Of a DNA stretch of 64,000 bases, positions 53,761 through 63,651 are shown piece by piece. The stretch's first letter is position 1. Each line of letters opens with the position of its first letter. The notes beneath the pieces were generated by a model. It made no database searches and was not told the DNA's origin. It saw only the letters and a list, made by a program, of their open reading frames with translations. The position numbers were made by a program, and so were the translations under genes. Origin of the DNA: Coriobacteriaceae bacterium AM100-PB1-1D-6A (lineage in GTDB: Bacteria; Actinomycetota; Coriobacteriia; Coriobacteriales; Coriobacteriaceae); assembly GCA_027660625.1 (NCBI GenBank), contig JAQDNC010000002.1, positions 124,001 through 188,000 of the forward strand. The letters are read 5' to 3'.

Positions 53761-56565
53761 GTGGCAAACGAGTACAAGCAGACGATGAATCTGCCCAAGA
53801 CCGGTTTTCCCATGCGTGCCGGTCTTTCCAAGTCCGAGCCCAAGCGACTCAAGGACTGGCAGGACAACAAGGTCTACGAGCAGGTTCTGAAGAAGAACGA
53901 GGGTCACAAGAAGTTCGTGCTGCACGACGGTCCTCCGTACGCCAACGGCCCGATCCACATCGGCCACGCTATGAACAAGATCTCCAAGGACATGATCAAC
54001 CGCTACTGGATGATGCAGGGCTATGAGGTTCCCTATGTCCCCGGTTGGGACTGCCATGGTCAGCCGATCGAGCACAAGGTCGAGGAGAAGCTCGGCACCG
54101 AGAAGTTCAACCAGACCCCCACGGCCAAGATTCGTGAGCTCTGCAACGAGTTCGCTGTCGAGAACATCGAGCTGCAGAAGGCCGGTTTCCGTCGTCTGGG
54201 CGTGCTCGGCGACTGGGATAACCCCTATCTGACGCTCTATCACCAGCACGATGCCGCCGACATCGAGGTCTTCAAGGCCATGTTCGATAAGGGCATGATC
54301 TATCGCGGCCACAAGCCGGTTCACTGGTGCAAGCACTGCCACACCGCGCTGGCCGAGGCCGAGATCGAGTACTCCGACGAGACGAGCCCCTCCATCTTCG
54401 TGCGCTTTGAGATGACCTCCAAGCCCGCCGGCCTCGAGAACTTCGACGGCCCGGTCGACTTTATCATCTGGACGACCACGCCGTGGACCATCCCCTCCGA
54501 CCAGGCCGTTTCCCTTAAGCCCGGCGCCGCCTATGTCGCCGTTGAGCACGAGGGTCGTGCCGAGGTCATGCTTGAGGACCTGGCTCCCAAGTGCTGTGAG
54601 GAGTTTGGTTGGGAGTACACCCCGGTCATGGTCGACGGCAAGCCCTACGTGGTTCCCGCCGAGACCTTCCACCACATCCACTACAAGCAGCCGATCTTTG
54701 ACGGCGTTGAGGGCGTGGCGCTGCTGGCGGATTACGTCGGTGTCGATGACGGTACCGGTATCGTCCATAACTCGCCCGGCCACGGCGTCGACGACTACTT
54801 TGCCTGCCTCAAGGAGGGCATCACCGACATCTGCATGCCGGTCGATGACGACGGCAAGTTCTACACCGGTGAGGAGTTTGGCACCGGTGGCCCCTTCAGC
54901 GGTATGGATACCGATGAGGCCAACCCGCACATCATCGAGTTCCTGCGCGAGCGCGGCACCCTGGTCCTCGAGAAGAAGATCGCGCACAGCTATCCGCACT
55001 GCTGGCGCTGCAAGCACCCGGTGCTCTTCCGTGCTACCGACCAGTGGTTTGTCTCGATGGACAAGACCGGTTTGCGTGAGCAGGCTGGCAAAGAGGTCCG
55101 CGAGAACGTCAAGTGGTATCCGGCCCACGCGGCCAACCGCATCGGTGCCATGGTCGAGCAGCGTCCCGACTGGTGCATCAGCCGTCAGCGCAACTGGGGC
55201 GTGCCTATCCCCAGCTACACCTGCGCCGACTGCGGCGAGAAGGTCATGAACGATGCCACGCTCGACGCCGTCATCAAGCTCTTCCATGAGAAGGGCTCCG
55301 ACGCCTGGTTCACCGACGCTCCCGAGAGCTACCTGGGCGAGGCCTGCGTCTGCCCCAAGTGCGGTGGCCATCACCTCAAGGCCGATAAGGATATCCTCGA
55401 CGTGTGGTGGGACTCCGGCGTGTCTTGGAAGGCCGTCTGCGAGTATCGCCCCGAGCTGGAGTATCCGGCGGACGTGTATCTTGAGGGCTCCGACCAGCAT
55501 CGCGGTTGGTTCCAGAGCTCGCTGCTCACGTCGGTGGGTGCCAACGGCCATGCTCCGTACAAGGCGGTCGTCTCGCAGGGCTTCACGCTCGACGGCCAGG
55601 GCCGCAAGATGTCCAAGTCGCTCGGTAACGTCATCGACCCCAACAAGGTCTGTGATGAGATGGGCGCCGACATCATCCGCCTGTGGGTCGCCTCGGTCGA
55701 TACCAGCTCCGATGTCTCCATCGACCACGAGATCCTTGCTCGTACGTCCGATGCCTACCGTCGTTTCCGCAACACGCTGCGCTTCCTGCTCTCCGAGCTT
55801 GAGGGTCAGTTTGAGCCCGAGACCGACGGCGTCGCCTTTGCCGACCTGCTGCCGCTCGACAAGCTCATGGTTGCCCGTCTGACCCAGGTTCAGGCCGAGG
55901 TCGACGATGCCTACGCCAGCTACGAGTTCCCGCGCGCCTACCGTGCGCTCTACGACTTCGTGGTTACCGAGCTTTCCAACGTGTACCTCGACGCCCTGAA
56001 GGACCGTCTGTACTGCGAAAAGCCCGGCTCGCTCGAGCGCCGCAGCGCCCAGACCGTGCTCGCCGAGCTCTTCTCGATGCTCATGCGCGATTTGCAGCCG
56101 ATCCTGTCCTACACCGTCGATGAGGCCATGGCCTATGCGCCCGCCGGCTGCGTCGACCACCAGAAGTACGCCGCGCTGCTCGATTGGTACAAGTCGCCCA
56201 TCACGGTCGACGAGGCCAATGAGTTCGAGGGCGTGCTCGAGGCTTCGCTCGAGCTCCGTAGCGCCGTGACCAAGGCCCTTGAGGATGCCCGCTCCGCCGG
56301 CACCTTCACCAAGAGCCAGCAGGTCCGTGTCAAGGCGGTCGTTCCCGCTGAGATGTATGCGCTGTTGACCGGCGACAAGGCGGTCGACCTGGCCGAGTTC
56401 TACATCGTCTCCGATGTTGAGCTGACCCAGGGTGAGGAGCTCTCCGTTGCCATCGAGGCTGCCGAGGGCGAGTGCTGCGACCGTTGCTGGAACTATCGCA
56501 CCACCGTCGGCGAGTACAACGGCCACGCGCAGATCTGTAAGCGCTGCGCGGAGGCGCTGAACTAG
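53761..56565 (+). CDS. ileS: Isoleucyl-tRNA synthetase
   Basis: 934 residues, bacterial IleS. HIGH-type motif PIHIGHAMNK (~64), after HDGPPYANG; CP1 editing domain ~200-390 (WTTTPWTIPSD); KMSKS loop KMSKSLGN (~615); C-terminal zinc finger CDRCWNYR...CKRC (~905-930). Charges tRNA-Ile. GTG 53761 follows AAAGGGG; an upstream open frame lies in the T-box. The TAG stop sits in a long inverted repeat. Confidence 0.97.
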   Translation: MANEYKQTMNLPKTGFPMRAGLSKSEPKRLKDWQDNKVYEQVLKKNEGHKKFVLHDGPPYANGPIHIGHAMNKISKDMINRYWMMQGYEVPYVPGWDCHGQPIEHKVEEKLGTEKFNQTPTAKIRELCNEFAVENIELQKAGFRRLGVLGDWDNPYLTLYHQHDAADIEVFKAMFDKGMIYRGHKPVHWCKHCHTALAEAEIEYSDETSPSIFVRFEMTSKPAGLENFDGPVDFIIWTTTPWTIPSDQAVSLKPGAAYVAVEHEGRAEVMLEDLAPKCCEEFGWEYTPVMVDGKPYVVPAETFHHIHYKQPIFDGVEGVALLADYVGVDDGTGIVHNSPGHGVDDYFACLKEGITDICMPVDDDGKFYTGEEFGTGGPFSGMDTDEANPHIIEFLRERGTLVLEKKIAHSYPHCWRCKHPVLFRATDQWFVSMDKTGLREQAGKEVRENVKWYPAHAANRIGAMVEQRPDWCISRQRNWGVPIPSYTCADCGEKVMNDATLDAVIKLFHEKGSDAWFTDAPESYLGEACVCPKCGGHHLKADKDILDVWWDSGVSWKAVCEYRPELEYPADVYLEGSDQHRGWFQSSLLTSVGANGHAPYKAVVSQGFTLDGQGRKMSKSLGNVIDPNKVCDEMGADIIRLWVASVDTSSDVSIDHEILARTSDAYRRFRNTLRFLLSELEGQFEPETDGVAFADLLPLDKLMVARLTQVQAEVDDAYASYEFPRAYRALYDFVVTELSNVYLDALKDRLYCEKPGSLERRSAQTVLAELFSMLMRDLQPILSYTVDEAMAYAPAGCVDHQKYAALLDWYKSPITVDEANEFEGVLEASLELRSAVTKALEDARSAGTFTKSQQVRVKAVVPAEMYALLTGDKAVDLAEFYIVSDVELTQGEELSVAIEAAEGECCDRCWNYRTTVGEYNGHAQICKRCAEALN

Positions 56566-56618
56566 TCGTTGGGGACGTTCTTAAACGACTAGTCTAACAA
56601 GAACGTCCCCATTGACTA
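56563..56618. repeat. GGGGACGT palindrome family, copy 3
   Basis: Arms 56563-56582 (TAGTCGTTGGGGACGTTCTT) and 56599-56618 pair over 20 bp with two mismatches, loop of 16 bases. The arm begins with the ileS TAG stop codon. Confidence 0.7.
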
Positions 56619-56632
56619 CCTGTGTCACATTC

Positions 56633-56672
56633 AAGCGGCATTCTGTTTTTCGGGATGCCGCTTTCGTTTTTA
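56633..56672 (+). terminator. ileS terminator
   Basis: AAGCGGCAT / ATGCCGCTT with a 13-base loop, followed by TCGTTTTT. Confidence 0.75.
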
Positions 56673-56781
56673 GCTGGTTATTTCGCTTGCGTTGGTGTAT
56701 ATGTCGTGCGTTCAGCGTATGGCAATATAAGATGGTTCTTTGCATTAAACGTAATTCGATTTTTGAGGGTAGGGGATTTCT

Positions 56782-57381
56782 TTGGGTCGTGGTGCGGATA
56801 TGACGCCGCCTTTGCGTTGGCGGTTGGGTGTTGCTGGTGGCGTGGCGCTCGTTGTGTTGCTCGTTGACCAGCTGACCAAGCTTGCGGTTCGTTCCGTGGG
56901 CGATGCCCTGCATATGACCGTTATTCCCAGCGTGATCGATTTCCTGTTTGTTCGCAATATCGGAGCCGCCTTTAGCATGGGTGAGGGGCATGGCATCGCG
57001 TTTGCCGTGCTGGCGTTGGCGGTCATTATCGCTATTGCCGTGTACCTCGTTCGTGCGCCCCAGCTCGCCCATCTTGAGGTTGTAGGCATGGCTATGGTTG
57101 CGGGCGGCGCCATCGGTAACGCGATCGACCGCCTCGCCTTTGGCTTCGTGACCGATTTCATTGCCACCACGTTCATCGACTTTCCTGTCTTTAACGTGGC
57201 TGATATCGGCATTACGGTCGGCGTCGTGCTGGCGCTCATTGGTTACATGTTCTTGAGTCCCGCCGCTCGCGAGGTCGATGCGACTGCCGAGCTCAACGCC
57301 CGTGACGAGGCCCGAGCCAAACGCAAAGCTAAGCAGCGTGGGGAGCGTGCCCGCAAGATTCGCGAAAGGAATGAGCGCTAA
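56782..57381 (+). CDS. lspA: Lipoprotein signal peptidase (SPase II)
   Basis: 199 residues. Four membrane segments; catalytic Asp residues in IGNAIDRLAFG (~residue 114) and FNVADIGI (~137), with the N-terminal VDQLTK motif. Cleaves prolipoproteins such as the CotH lipoprotein. A Lys/Arg-rich cytoplasmic tail of ~35 residues is longer than usual. TTG 56782 fits the AGGGTAGGGG upstream; ATG 56800 is the alternative. Overlaps the next gene by one base. Confidence 0.93.
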   Translation: MGRGADMTPPLRWRLGVAGGVALVVLLVDQLTKLAVRSVGDALHMTVIPSVIDFLFVRNIGAAFSMGEGHGIAFAVLALAVIIAIAVYLVRAPQLAHLEVVGMAMVAGGAIGNAIDRLAFGFVTDFIATTFIDFPVFNVADIGITVGVVLALIGYMFLSPAAREVDATAELNARDEARAKRKAKQRGERARKIRERNER

Positions 57382-58394
57382 TGGCCGACATCCATATTCT
57401 CGTTGCCGACGATTCCGCTGGTCAGCGTCTTGACGCCTATCTGGGTGCCAACGATGGCTGTCCCACGCGCTCTGCCTGTGCGCATCTGATCGAGGGCGGT
57501 GCCGTTGCCGTCAACGGCGAGACCTGCCTGTCAAAAAAGTATGCCGTGCGCTCCGGTGACCGCATCTCGGTCGACCTTCCCGAGCCGCACGATCCGACTG
57601 ACGTGATTCCCGAAGCCATCCCGCTCGACATTCGCTATGAGGACGATTATCTCATTGTACTCTCCAAGCAGCGCGGCCTGGTGTGCCATCCTGCGCATGG
57701 TCATGAGAGCGGTACGCTCGCGAATGCCCTGGTCTATCACTGCGGTATCGACCATCTGGGCACCGTGCAGGGCGAGGACCGCCCCGGTATTGTGCATCGC
57801 CTGGATCGCGATACCTCGGGTCTCATGCTTGCGGCAAAGGACGACGACACCCAGCGCGCGCTCCAAAATCTCATCCGCACGCGTACGCTCGACCGTCGCT
57901 ATATCACACTTGTTCACGGGCACATCGCCATGGACGAGGGCACCATCAACACCGGCATTGCCCGATCGACGCGCGACCGCGTCAAGATGGCGGTTTCCGA
58001 TGACCCCTTTGCGCGTCAGGCCATCACGACCTTCAAGGTGCTCGAGCGCTTTGATTCCACGCGTTTCGACGACGGCTACACGCTCGTCGAGTGCCACCTG
58101 TTTACCGGTCGCACGCATCAGATTCGTGTGCACATGCGCCATATCAACCACGCCTGCGTGGGCGATCCGCTCTACGGCAAGTGTGACGCGCGCGCCGATC
58201 AGGGTCTGACCAGGCAGTTCCTTCATTCCTGGCGTGTGGCGTTCGACCATCCCGTGACGGGAGAGCGCATTGAGTGCCGTGATGAGCTGCCGTGGGACCT
58301 TGCCGCGGTTCTGGATGACCTGGCCCCGCGTTCGCTCGGCCGCACTGCCGCCGGTGACGAAATTGTCCCGCAGCTCGGTCTGCTCGAAGCCTAG
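57381..58394 (+). CDS. RluA/RluD-family 23S rRNA pseudouridine synthase
   Basis: 337 residues. N-terminal S4 domain (GQRLDAYLG..., EGGAVAVNGETCLSKKYAVRSGD), catalytic HRLDRDTSGLML (~140-151, Asp nucleophile), RTHQIRVHMRHINHACVGDPLYG. Gram-positive lspA is usually followed by a RluD-like gene, as here. Exact target uridines are not readable. Confidence 0.9.
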   Translation: MADIHILVADDSAGQRLDAYLGANDGCPTRSACAHLIEGGAVAVNGETCLSKKYAVRSGDRISVDLPEPHDPTDVIPEAIPLDIRYEDDYLIVLSKQRGLVCHPAHGHESGTLANALVYHCGIDHLGTVQGEDRPGIVHRLDRDTSGLMLAAKDDDTQRALQNLIRTRTLDRRYITLVHGHIAMDEGTINTGIARSTRDRVKMAVSDDPFARQAITTFKVLERFDSTRFDDGYTLVECHLFTGRTHQIRVHMRHINHACVGDPLYGKCDARADQGLTRQFLHSWRVAFDHPVTGERIECRDELPWDLAAVLDDLAPRSLGRTAAGDEIVPQLGLLEA

Positions 58395-58476
58395 CCAGTA
58401 TTAGGTGGTTTCTTGAACTCGGTAAGCCTGCGGTAAGATATACGATTGTTTACGTAACGCGTTGCTGGGAGCCTGC

Positions 58477-59772
58477 ATGCTCGCCTTTTTACAAACCAAC
58501 ACACCCATCGTGATCTTCAACCAGATTGTCGTCACGCTGCTCACGGTCTGCTTTCTGTACCAGGTGGTCTTCTTTGTCATCGGCGCTCTTCGTGGCGAGG
58601 TCGCGCCTCCCAAGGCCAAAAAACTCCACCGCTATGCCTTCTTTATCGCGGCGCATAACGAGGAGGCTGTGATCGCCAACCTCGTTCGCTCCATCAAGGA
58701 CCAGGATTATCCGTCCGAGCTTATCGAGGTCTTTGTGGTCGCCGACGCCTGCACCGACAACACGGCGCAGCTCGCGCGCGAGGCGGGCGCTGTCGTTTAT
58801 GAGCGCAATGACCTTGCCCGCAAGGGCAAGAGCTGGGTCATGGACTTTGGCTTCGACCGCATCCTTAACGAGTATCCCGATACGTTTGAAGGCTACTTTA
58901 TCTTCGATGCCGATAACGTCATCGCCCGCGATTACGTCTCCAAGATGAACGATGCCTTTGATCAGGGCTTCCATGTGGTCACGAGCTATCGCAACTCCAA
59001 GAACTTCGGCAGCTCGTGGATCTCGGCGGCTAATGCTACGTGGTATCTGCGAGAGGCGCGCTTTCTCAACAACGCGCGTAATATCTGCAAGACGTCCTGC
59101 GCTGTCTCGGGTTCGGGTTACCTTATCTCGGCGAGCGTGATCGAGGGCATGCACGGTTGGCAGTTCCATACGCTGACCGAGGATATTCAGTTCACCACGT
59201 TCTGCGCCATTCACGGCATTCGCATTGGCTATGCACCGGCGGAGTTCTTTGACGAACAGCCCGTGACGTTTAAGGCTTCCTGGAAGCAGCGTATGCGCTG
59301 GACCAAGGGCTTCTACCAGGTGTTCTTTACGTATGGTAAGCACCTGGTCAAATCGACCTTTCGCTACCATCGCTTTGCCGCCTACGACATGTTTATGACG
59401 ATCGCCCCGGGTATGTTGCTATCTCTGATCTCGATGCTCGCCAATGCCACGTTCCTGATTGTGGGCGGTCTTTCGCACGGCTTCCTGGCCACCGAGGTTG
59501 AGATGCAGGCGTGTGCCGCTTCTCTCATTATGACCTTCGCCATGATGTATCAGACGTTCTTTATCCTGGCGCTGCTCACGACCATCTTTGAGTACAAGCA
59601 CATTCACTGCGCGCAAAAGTGGCGTCTGGTGACCAACCTGTTTACCTTCCCGATCTTTATGTTCAGCTATATCCCCATTACGGTGGCAGCACTGTTCTTG
59701 AAGGTCGACTGGGTGCCGACGCAGCACGCCGTGAGCGTTACCCTTGACGAGGTCATGCAAGGCGCCAAATAA
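58477..59772 (+). CDS. Family 2 glycosyltransferase, membrane-bound
   Basis: 431 residues. N-terminal membrane helix (~10-35), GT-A domain with IAAHNEEAVI (~55), DADN metal motif (~145), TED (~229) and QRMRW (~271), then about four membrane segments. The arrangement is that of processive or polyprenyl-type GT2 enzymes (cellulose-synthase-like). The product is not known. ATG 58477 is chosen for GGGAG upstream; TTG 58462 is possible. Confidence 0.85.
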   Translation: MLAFLQTNTPIVIFNQIVVTLLTVCFLYQVVFFVIGALRGEVAPPKAKKLHRYAFFIAAHNEEAVIANLVRSIKDQDYPSELIEVFVVADACTDNTAQLAREAGAVVYERNDLARKGKSWVMDFGFDRILNEYPDTFEGYFIFDADNVIARDYVSKMNDAFDQGFHVVTSYRNSKNFGSSWISAANATWYLREARFLNNARNICKTSCAVSGSGYLISASVIEGMHGWQFHTLTEDIQFTTFCAIHGIRIGYAPAEFFDEQPVTFKASWKQRMRWTKGFYQVFFTYGKHLVKSTFRYHRFAAYDMFMTIAPGMLLSLISMLANATFLIVGGLSHGFLATEVEMQACAASLIMTFAMMYQTFFILALLTTIFEYKHIHCAQKWRLVTNLFTFPIFMFSYIPITVAALFLKVDWVPTQHAVSVTLDEVMQGAK

Positions 59773-59780
59773 CCACGATC

Positions 59781-59822
59781 AAAACCACCACAAAGGGGAC
59801 AGGCACCTTTGTGGTGGTTTTT
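59781..59822. repeat. 41-bp terminator-like repeat, copy 2
   Basis: AAAACCACCACAAAGG, loop GGACAGGCA, complement, T5. Exact reverse complement of copy 1 at 52142-52182, and it terminates the GT2 gene. Confidence 0.8.
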
Positions 59823-59853
59823 GCGTTTGAGCTGCTGCCCAAGGAGGTGTTCA

Positions 59854-60276
59854 ATGGTCTATATTCCCTTTTGGATCTGCGCCTTTGCCGGCGCGGCGAT
59901 TGATGCCCGTGAGCGACGGTTTCCCAATCAGCTTGCCGGCGCGTGTGCGGTGGCGGCGTTTGCAGGCGTTTGGCTCGACAAGGGCGTTAACACGGCGCTT
60001 GACCATGCCGGTCTTGCTGCCATCGCCTACCTTGCCCTTATGCTTACTGAGTCGCTCTGGCGTCGTGTTCGCCACGCTCCCGGCATTGGTATGGGGGACG
60101 CCAAGGCGCTCTTTGCCCTTTGTACCTTCGATCCCTTGGGTGGTATCGTCGCGTTTGCGGCTGCGCTCCTGGCCCTTGCCGCCGCCTGTCTCATCGCAAA
60201 ATCGCGCTCCCTGCCATTGCTGCCGTTTTTGGTGCCGATATTTGCCATAATCGAGGTTGTGGGTAGTACGCTGTAA
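59854..60276 (+). CDS. Prepilin peptidase-like A24 protein
   Basis: 140 residues, only the A24 aspartic protease domain: first Asp in AIDARERRFPN (~13), second in the GxGD motif GIGMGDAK (~78), four or five membrane segments. The N-terminal methyltransferase domain of full PilD is missing, as in FlaK- or CpaA-like enzymes. No pilus genes are adjacent. ATG 59854 follows AAGGAGG. Confidence 0.82.
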   Translation: MVYIPFWICAFAGAAIDARERRFPNQLAGACAVAAFAGVWLDKGVNTALDHAGLAAIAYLALMLTESLWRRVRHAPGIGMGDAKALFALCTFDPLGGIVAFAAALLALAAACLIAKSRSLPLLPFLVPIFAIIEVVGSTL

Positions 60277-60307
60277 CCGTTTGCGCGCCCTTTTTAAGGA
60301 GCATGCC

Positions 60308-61555
60308 ATGGCAACCAATCAACAGACAGCCGCCATTAAGGCGCGTATGGATCGCATTCCCGCGGCGTTGTCGCCCGAGTTGGTCGGGCGTATCGCCGCC
60401 GACCGCGGCTCAGGTGTCGTTAATCCCTATCGATGTGGTGACGACCAGGTCATTCGACGCTTCGATCGAGCCGCAGATGTGGGCACGCTCATGCGTCCGG
60501 CATTTATGCGCGATACCGAAAAGATTTTGCATCTGCCCGCATACACCCGTTATGCAGGCAAAACGCAGGTCTTTAGTTTTCGCAGCAACGACGACCTGTC
60601 GCGTCGCGGCCTGCACGTGCAGCTTGTTTCGCGCATCGCGCGCGATATCGGACGTGCCCTGGGGCTCAACTGCGATCTGATCGAGGCGATTGGCTTAGGC
60701 CACGACTTGGGCCACACGCCCTTTGGCCATGCCGGTGAGCGATTCCTCAACGATATCTATCACGAGCGCACGGGTCGTTATTTTTTCCATAACGTGCAGT
60801 CGGTCCGCGTGCTCGACGCGCTGTACGGCCGCAACGTGTCGCTCCAGACGCTCGACGGCGTGCTATGCCACAACGGTGAGTACGAACAGCGTGTGTTTGA
60901 GCTTTCGGACATGAGCTCCTTTGACCAGTTCGACCTTACGGTTGAGGATTGCATTGCCACAGGTTACAGCGCAATTGAGCACCTGCGCCCCATGACGCTC
61001 GAGGGCTGCGTGGTTCGCATCTCGGATATCCTTGCCTACGTGGGGCGCGATCGCCAAGACGCCATTTCGGCGGGTCTGCTGTCACCCGACGCCTTTGACG
61101 ATGACCTGGGCGGGGCATACAACAGCTGGATCCTTACGCATGCCTCCATCGATATCGTCGAGCACAGCTATGGTAAGCCACGCATCGAGATGAGCGAGGA
61201 CCTGTTTGAGGAGATCCGCCGAGCCAAGCGCGAGAACTACGAGAAGATCTATAGCAAGGGCGGCATTGAAGGCGACTCCGAAGCGGAGCTGCGCGAGGCC
61301 TTCGAAAAGCTCTACGACCGTTGCCTGCAGGATATAAACGAAGGCGACGAGTCTTCGTATATCTTTAAGCACCACATTTCTCGCATTGAGCGGCAGCTTT
61401 TCTACTACGATCGCACCTATGCCTGGCAGGACGACAAGGATCAAGCGGTGGTGGATTACATCGCGAGCATGACGGACGGCTATTTCTGCGAGCTTACGAG
61501 CAAGCTGTTCCCGGGATTGAAGTTTCCGCACCGTACCTATATTAACGAACGGTAG
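60308..61555 (+). CDS. HD-domain dNTP triphosphohydrolase-like protein
   Basis: 415 residues. The metal-binding HD site is GLGHDLGHTPFGHAGE (~130-145) with upstream RRGLHVQLVSRIARDIGR and downstream RISDILAYVGRD. This is the dGTPase/YfbR-like family that clears dNTPs; substrate specificity is uncertain. ATG 60308 is 6-7 bases from AAGGAG, while ATG 60302 is too close. Confidence 0.85.
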   Translation: MATNQQTAAIKARMDRIPAALSPELVGRIAADRGSGVVNPYRCGDDQVIRRFDRAADVGTLMRPAFMRDTEKILHLPAYTRYAGKTQVFSFRSNDDLSRRGLHVQLVSRIARDIGRALGLNCDLIEAIGLGHDLGHTPFGHAGERFLNDIYHERTGRYFFHNVQSVRVLDALYGRNVSLQTLDGVLCHNGEYEQRVFELSDMSSFDQFDLTVEDCIATGYSAIEHLRPMTLEGCVVRISDILAYVGRDRQDAISAGLLSPDAFDDDLGGAYNSWILTHASIDIVEHSYGKPRIEMSEDLFEEIRRAKRENYEKIYSKGGIEGDSEAELREAFEKLYDRCLQDINEGDESSYIFKHHISRIERQLFYYDRTYAWQDDKDQAVVDYIASMTDGYFCELTSKLFPGLKFPHRTYINER

Positions 61556-61609
61556 TTCGTATTTATTCGGTATACTGTTGGTGGAAAACGTTTTTGATTG
61601 ACGCACGGG

Positions 61610-62965
61610 ATGGCTATGGACGACCTTTTTTCTGCTTCGACGCGCGAGCGTTCCTTTCAGAATGCGCCGCTTGCGGTGCGCATGCGGCCCAATTCGCTCG
61701 ACGAGTATGTGGGCCAGCAAAAGGCCGTCGGTAAGGGTTCGTGGTTGCGTGCCGCGATTGAGCACGACGTGCTGTCGAGTGTGATTTTGTATGGGCCGGC
61801 CGGTACGGGCAAGACGACGCTGGCACATATTATCGCCAACCATACTAAGAGCGAGTTTGTCGAGGTCAGCGCTGTGACGGGCACCGTAAAGGATCTTCGT
61901 CGCGTGATCGACGAGGCTAAGACGCGCCTGAATACGTACGACCGCCGCACCATTCTTTTTATCGATGAGATTCATCGCTTTTCCAAGTCGCAGCAGGATG
62001 CCCTGCTGCATGCAGTTGAGAACCGTACTGTCATTATGATTGGCGCCACGACGGAGAATCCGTACTTCGAGGTCAACTCGGCATTGCTCTCGCGCGGTCG
62101 CGTGGTGGAACTTGAGCATCTTAAAGACGAGGATATCGCCACGCTTATTGAGCGTGCGCTCGAGGCGCCGCAGGGTTTGAACGGTAAGTTCTCGGCCGAT
62201 GAGGATACGGTTAAGACCATTTGCACACTGGCAGCGGGTGACGCTCGATCGGCGCTCACGACGCTTGAGCTTGCGAGCGAGATTGCCGTCACGCGCCCCG
62301 ATACCGAGGGAACGCCCGCGCCGGCGGCGGGGGAGCGCTATCCCATCACTGTTGACGACGTGAAGATTGCCAATCCGCGCCGTGGCTTTTCGTACGACAA
62401 AAACGGTGACATGCACTACGACATCATCAGTGCGTTTATTAAGTCTATGCGCGGTAGCGACCCCGATGCCACGATTTATTGGCTCGCGCGCATGATTGAC
62501 GCGGGGGAGGATCCTAAGTTTATCGCTCGTCGTATTATGATTCAGGCTTCTGAGGATGTTGGCAACGCCGACCCACAGGCGCTTTTGGTGGCACATGCCG
62601 CGTTTAAGTCTGCCGAGGTCATTGGCTATCCCGAGTGCCGTATTAATCTGGCTCAGGCTGCTCTCTATGTGTGCTTGGCGCCTAAATCGAACGCGTGCGA
62701 GGCTTCGATCGATGCGGCGTTGGCCGATATTCATTCAAGTGGGCTCCGCGAGGTGCCGAGTTATCTGCGCGATCGTCATCGCCCGGGCAGCGACGAATAC
62801 GGTGTGTATAAGTACCCGCATGATTATCCCGAAGGCTGGGTCGATCAGCGTTATTTGCCCGAGGGGCTGGAGCGCGGTGCGTTTTGGCAGCCTGCGGGCC
62901 GTGGCTGGGAAGAGTGGCGCGTAGAGCAAAGCGAGCGCGACCGTAGCGGCAGAGCGCCCAAGTAG
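61610..62965 (+). CDS. rarA: Replication-associated recombination protein RarA (MgsA)
   Basis: 451 residues. AAA+ clamp-loader-like: RMRPNSLDEYVGQQ, Walker A YGPAGTGKTTLA (~61), Walker B LFIDEIHRFSKSQQD (~115), sensor 1 GATTENPYFEVNSALLSRGRV; C-terminal tetramerisation domain with KSMRGSDPDATIYWLARM. Acts at stalled forks. ATG 61610 or 61616 may be used. A TATACT -10-like element lies ~40 bases upstream. Confidence 0.94.
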   Translation: MAMDDLFSASTRERSFQNAPLAVRMRPNSLDEYVGQQKAVGKGSWLRAAIEHDVLSSVILYGPAGTGKTTLAHIIANHTKSEFVEVSAVTGTVKDLRRVIDEAKTRLNTYDRRTILFIDEIHRFSKSQQDALLHAVENRTVIMIGATTENPYFEVNSALLSRGRVVELEHLKDEDIATLIERALEAPQGLNGKFSADEDTVKTICTLAAGDARSALTTLELASEIAVTRPDTEGTPAPAAGERYPITVDDVKIANPRRGFSYDKNGDMHYDIISAFIKSMRGSDPDATIYWLARMIDAGEDPKFIARRIMIQASEDVGNADPQALLVAHAAFKSAEVIGYPECRINLAQAALYVCLAPKSNACEASIDAALADIHSSGLREVPSYLRDRHRPGSDEYGVYKYPHDYPEGWVDQRYLPEGLERGAFWQPAGRGWEEWRVEQSERDRSGRAPK

Positions 62966-63060
62966 GTCCTTGGGACCTCGCACATTCCCTTTGGGTATCT
63001 TTCCCCTTCTTTGGGGTACCATGAACAGCGTCTGTATTTCGATTCCTTCGGGAGGCTTGT

Positions 63061-63651
63061 ATGAGTCCCATTCAAATCGCCCTGCTGCTGCTCGCCGTTG
63101 CCGGTGTGTGGGCTGTTATCGAGCTCGCGCTCACGCTGCGAAAGACCCGCACCGTCGTTGATTCGCTCGATAAGACCGTGAGCGACCTTAACAACACCAT
63201 CGCCGAGGCACAGCCGGTGGTAGCAAAGCTCGATGGCGCTGTCGATGAGCTCACCCCCGCGTTGGCTCAGGTTGAGCCGCTCCTCAAGTCGAGCAAGACC
63301 GCCGTCGACGCCCTTACCTCCAATCTCGTAGAGGTCGAAGCTGTGGTTCGCGACATTTCCGAGGTTACGGGCAGCGTGGCCGAGGCCAGCAATGCCGTAT
63401 CGAGCGTGACTGATTCTGCTGCTGGTGCCGTGCAGAAACTCTTTAACAAGGTGAAGGCTCCCGCGGCCGACGCCGAGCGCACGCTTTCCGCTGCCGCCGA
63501 AGCCGAGCAGCCGACCGAGCGTGTCCTGATTGACGAAGCCGGGGACGATGCCGCTGCTGGTGACGATGATGCACAGAAGCCTGCTGCTAAAGCAGCCCAG
63601 TATTACACCTACACGCCCGCCGAGACCTCCGAGGAGTCCTGCGATGAGTAG
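63061..63651 (+). CDS. DUF948-like membrane-anchored coiled-coil protein
   Basis: 196 residues. One N-terminal membrane helix (~5-22), then amphipathic helices with heptad-like spacing (SLDKTVSDLNNTIAEAQPVVAKLD..., ~30-140), and an acidic Ala-rich tail. The pattern is that of DUF948 proteins, which are general-stress related in Bacilli, but the exact function is unknown. RBS GGGAGG precedes ATG. It overlaps the RsbW-like gene by 8 bases. Confidence 0.65.
   Translation: MSPIQIALLLLAVAGVWAVIELALTLRKTRTVVDSLDKTVSDLNNTIAEAQPVVAKLDGAVDELTPALAQVEPLLKSSKTAVDALTSNLVEVEAVVRDISEVTGSVAEASNAVSSVTDSAAGAVQKLFNKVKAPAADAERTLSAAAEAEQPTERVLIDEAGDDAAAGDDDAQKPAAKAAQYYTYTPAETSEESCDE

Noticed and set aside
53480..53788. 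Possible leader peptide upstream of ileS
   Set aside because: The region is better explained by T-box structure and its terminator.
53500..56526. 1008-residue open frame on the minus strand opposite ileS
   Set aside because: It is antisense to a clear synthetase; the composition (Val/Gly/Leu/His-rich, no motifs) is the usual mirror of a GC-rich gene.
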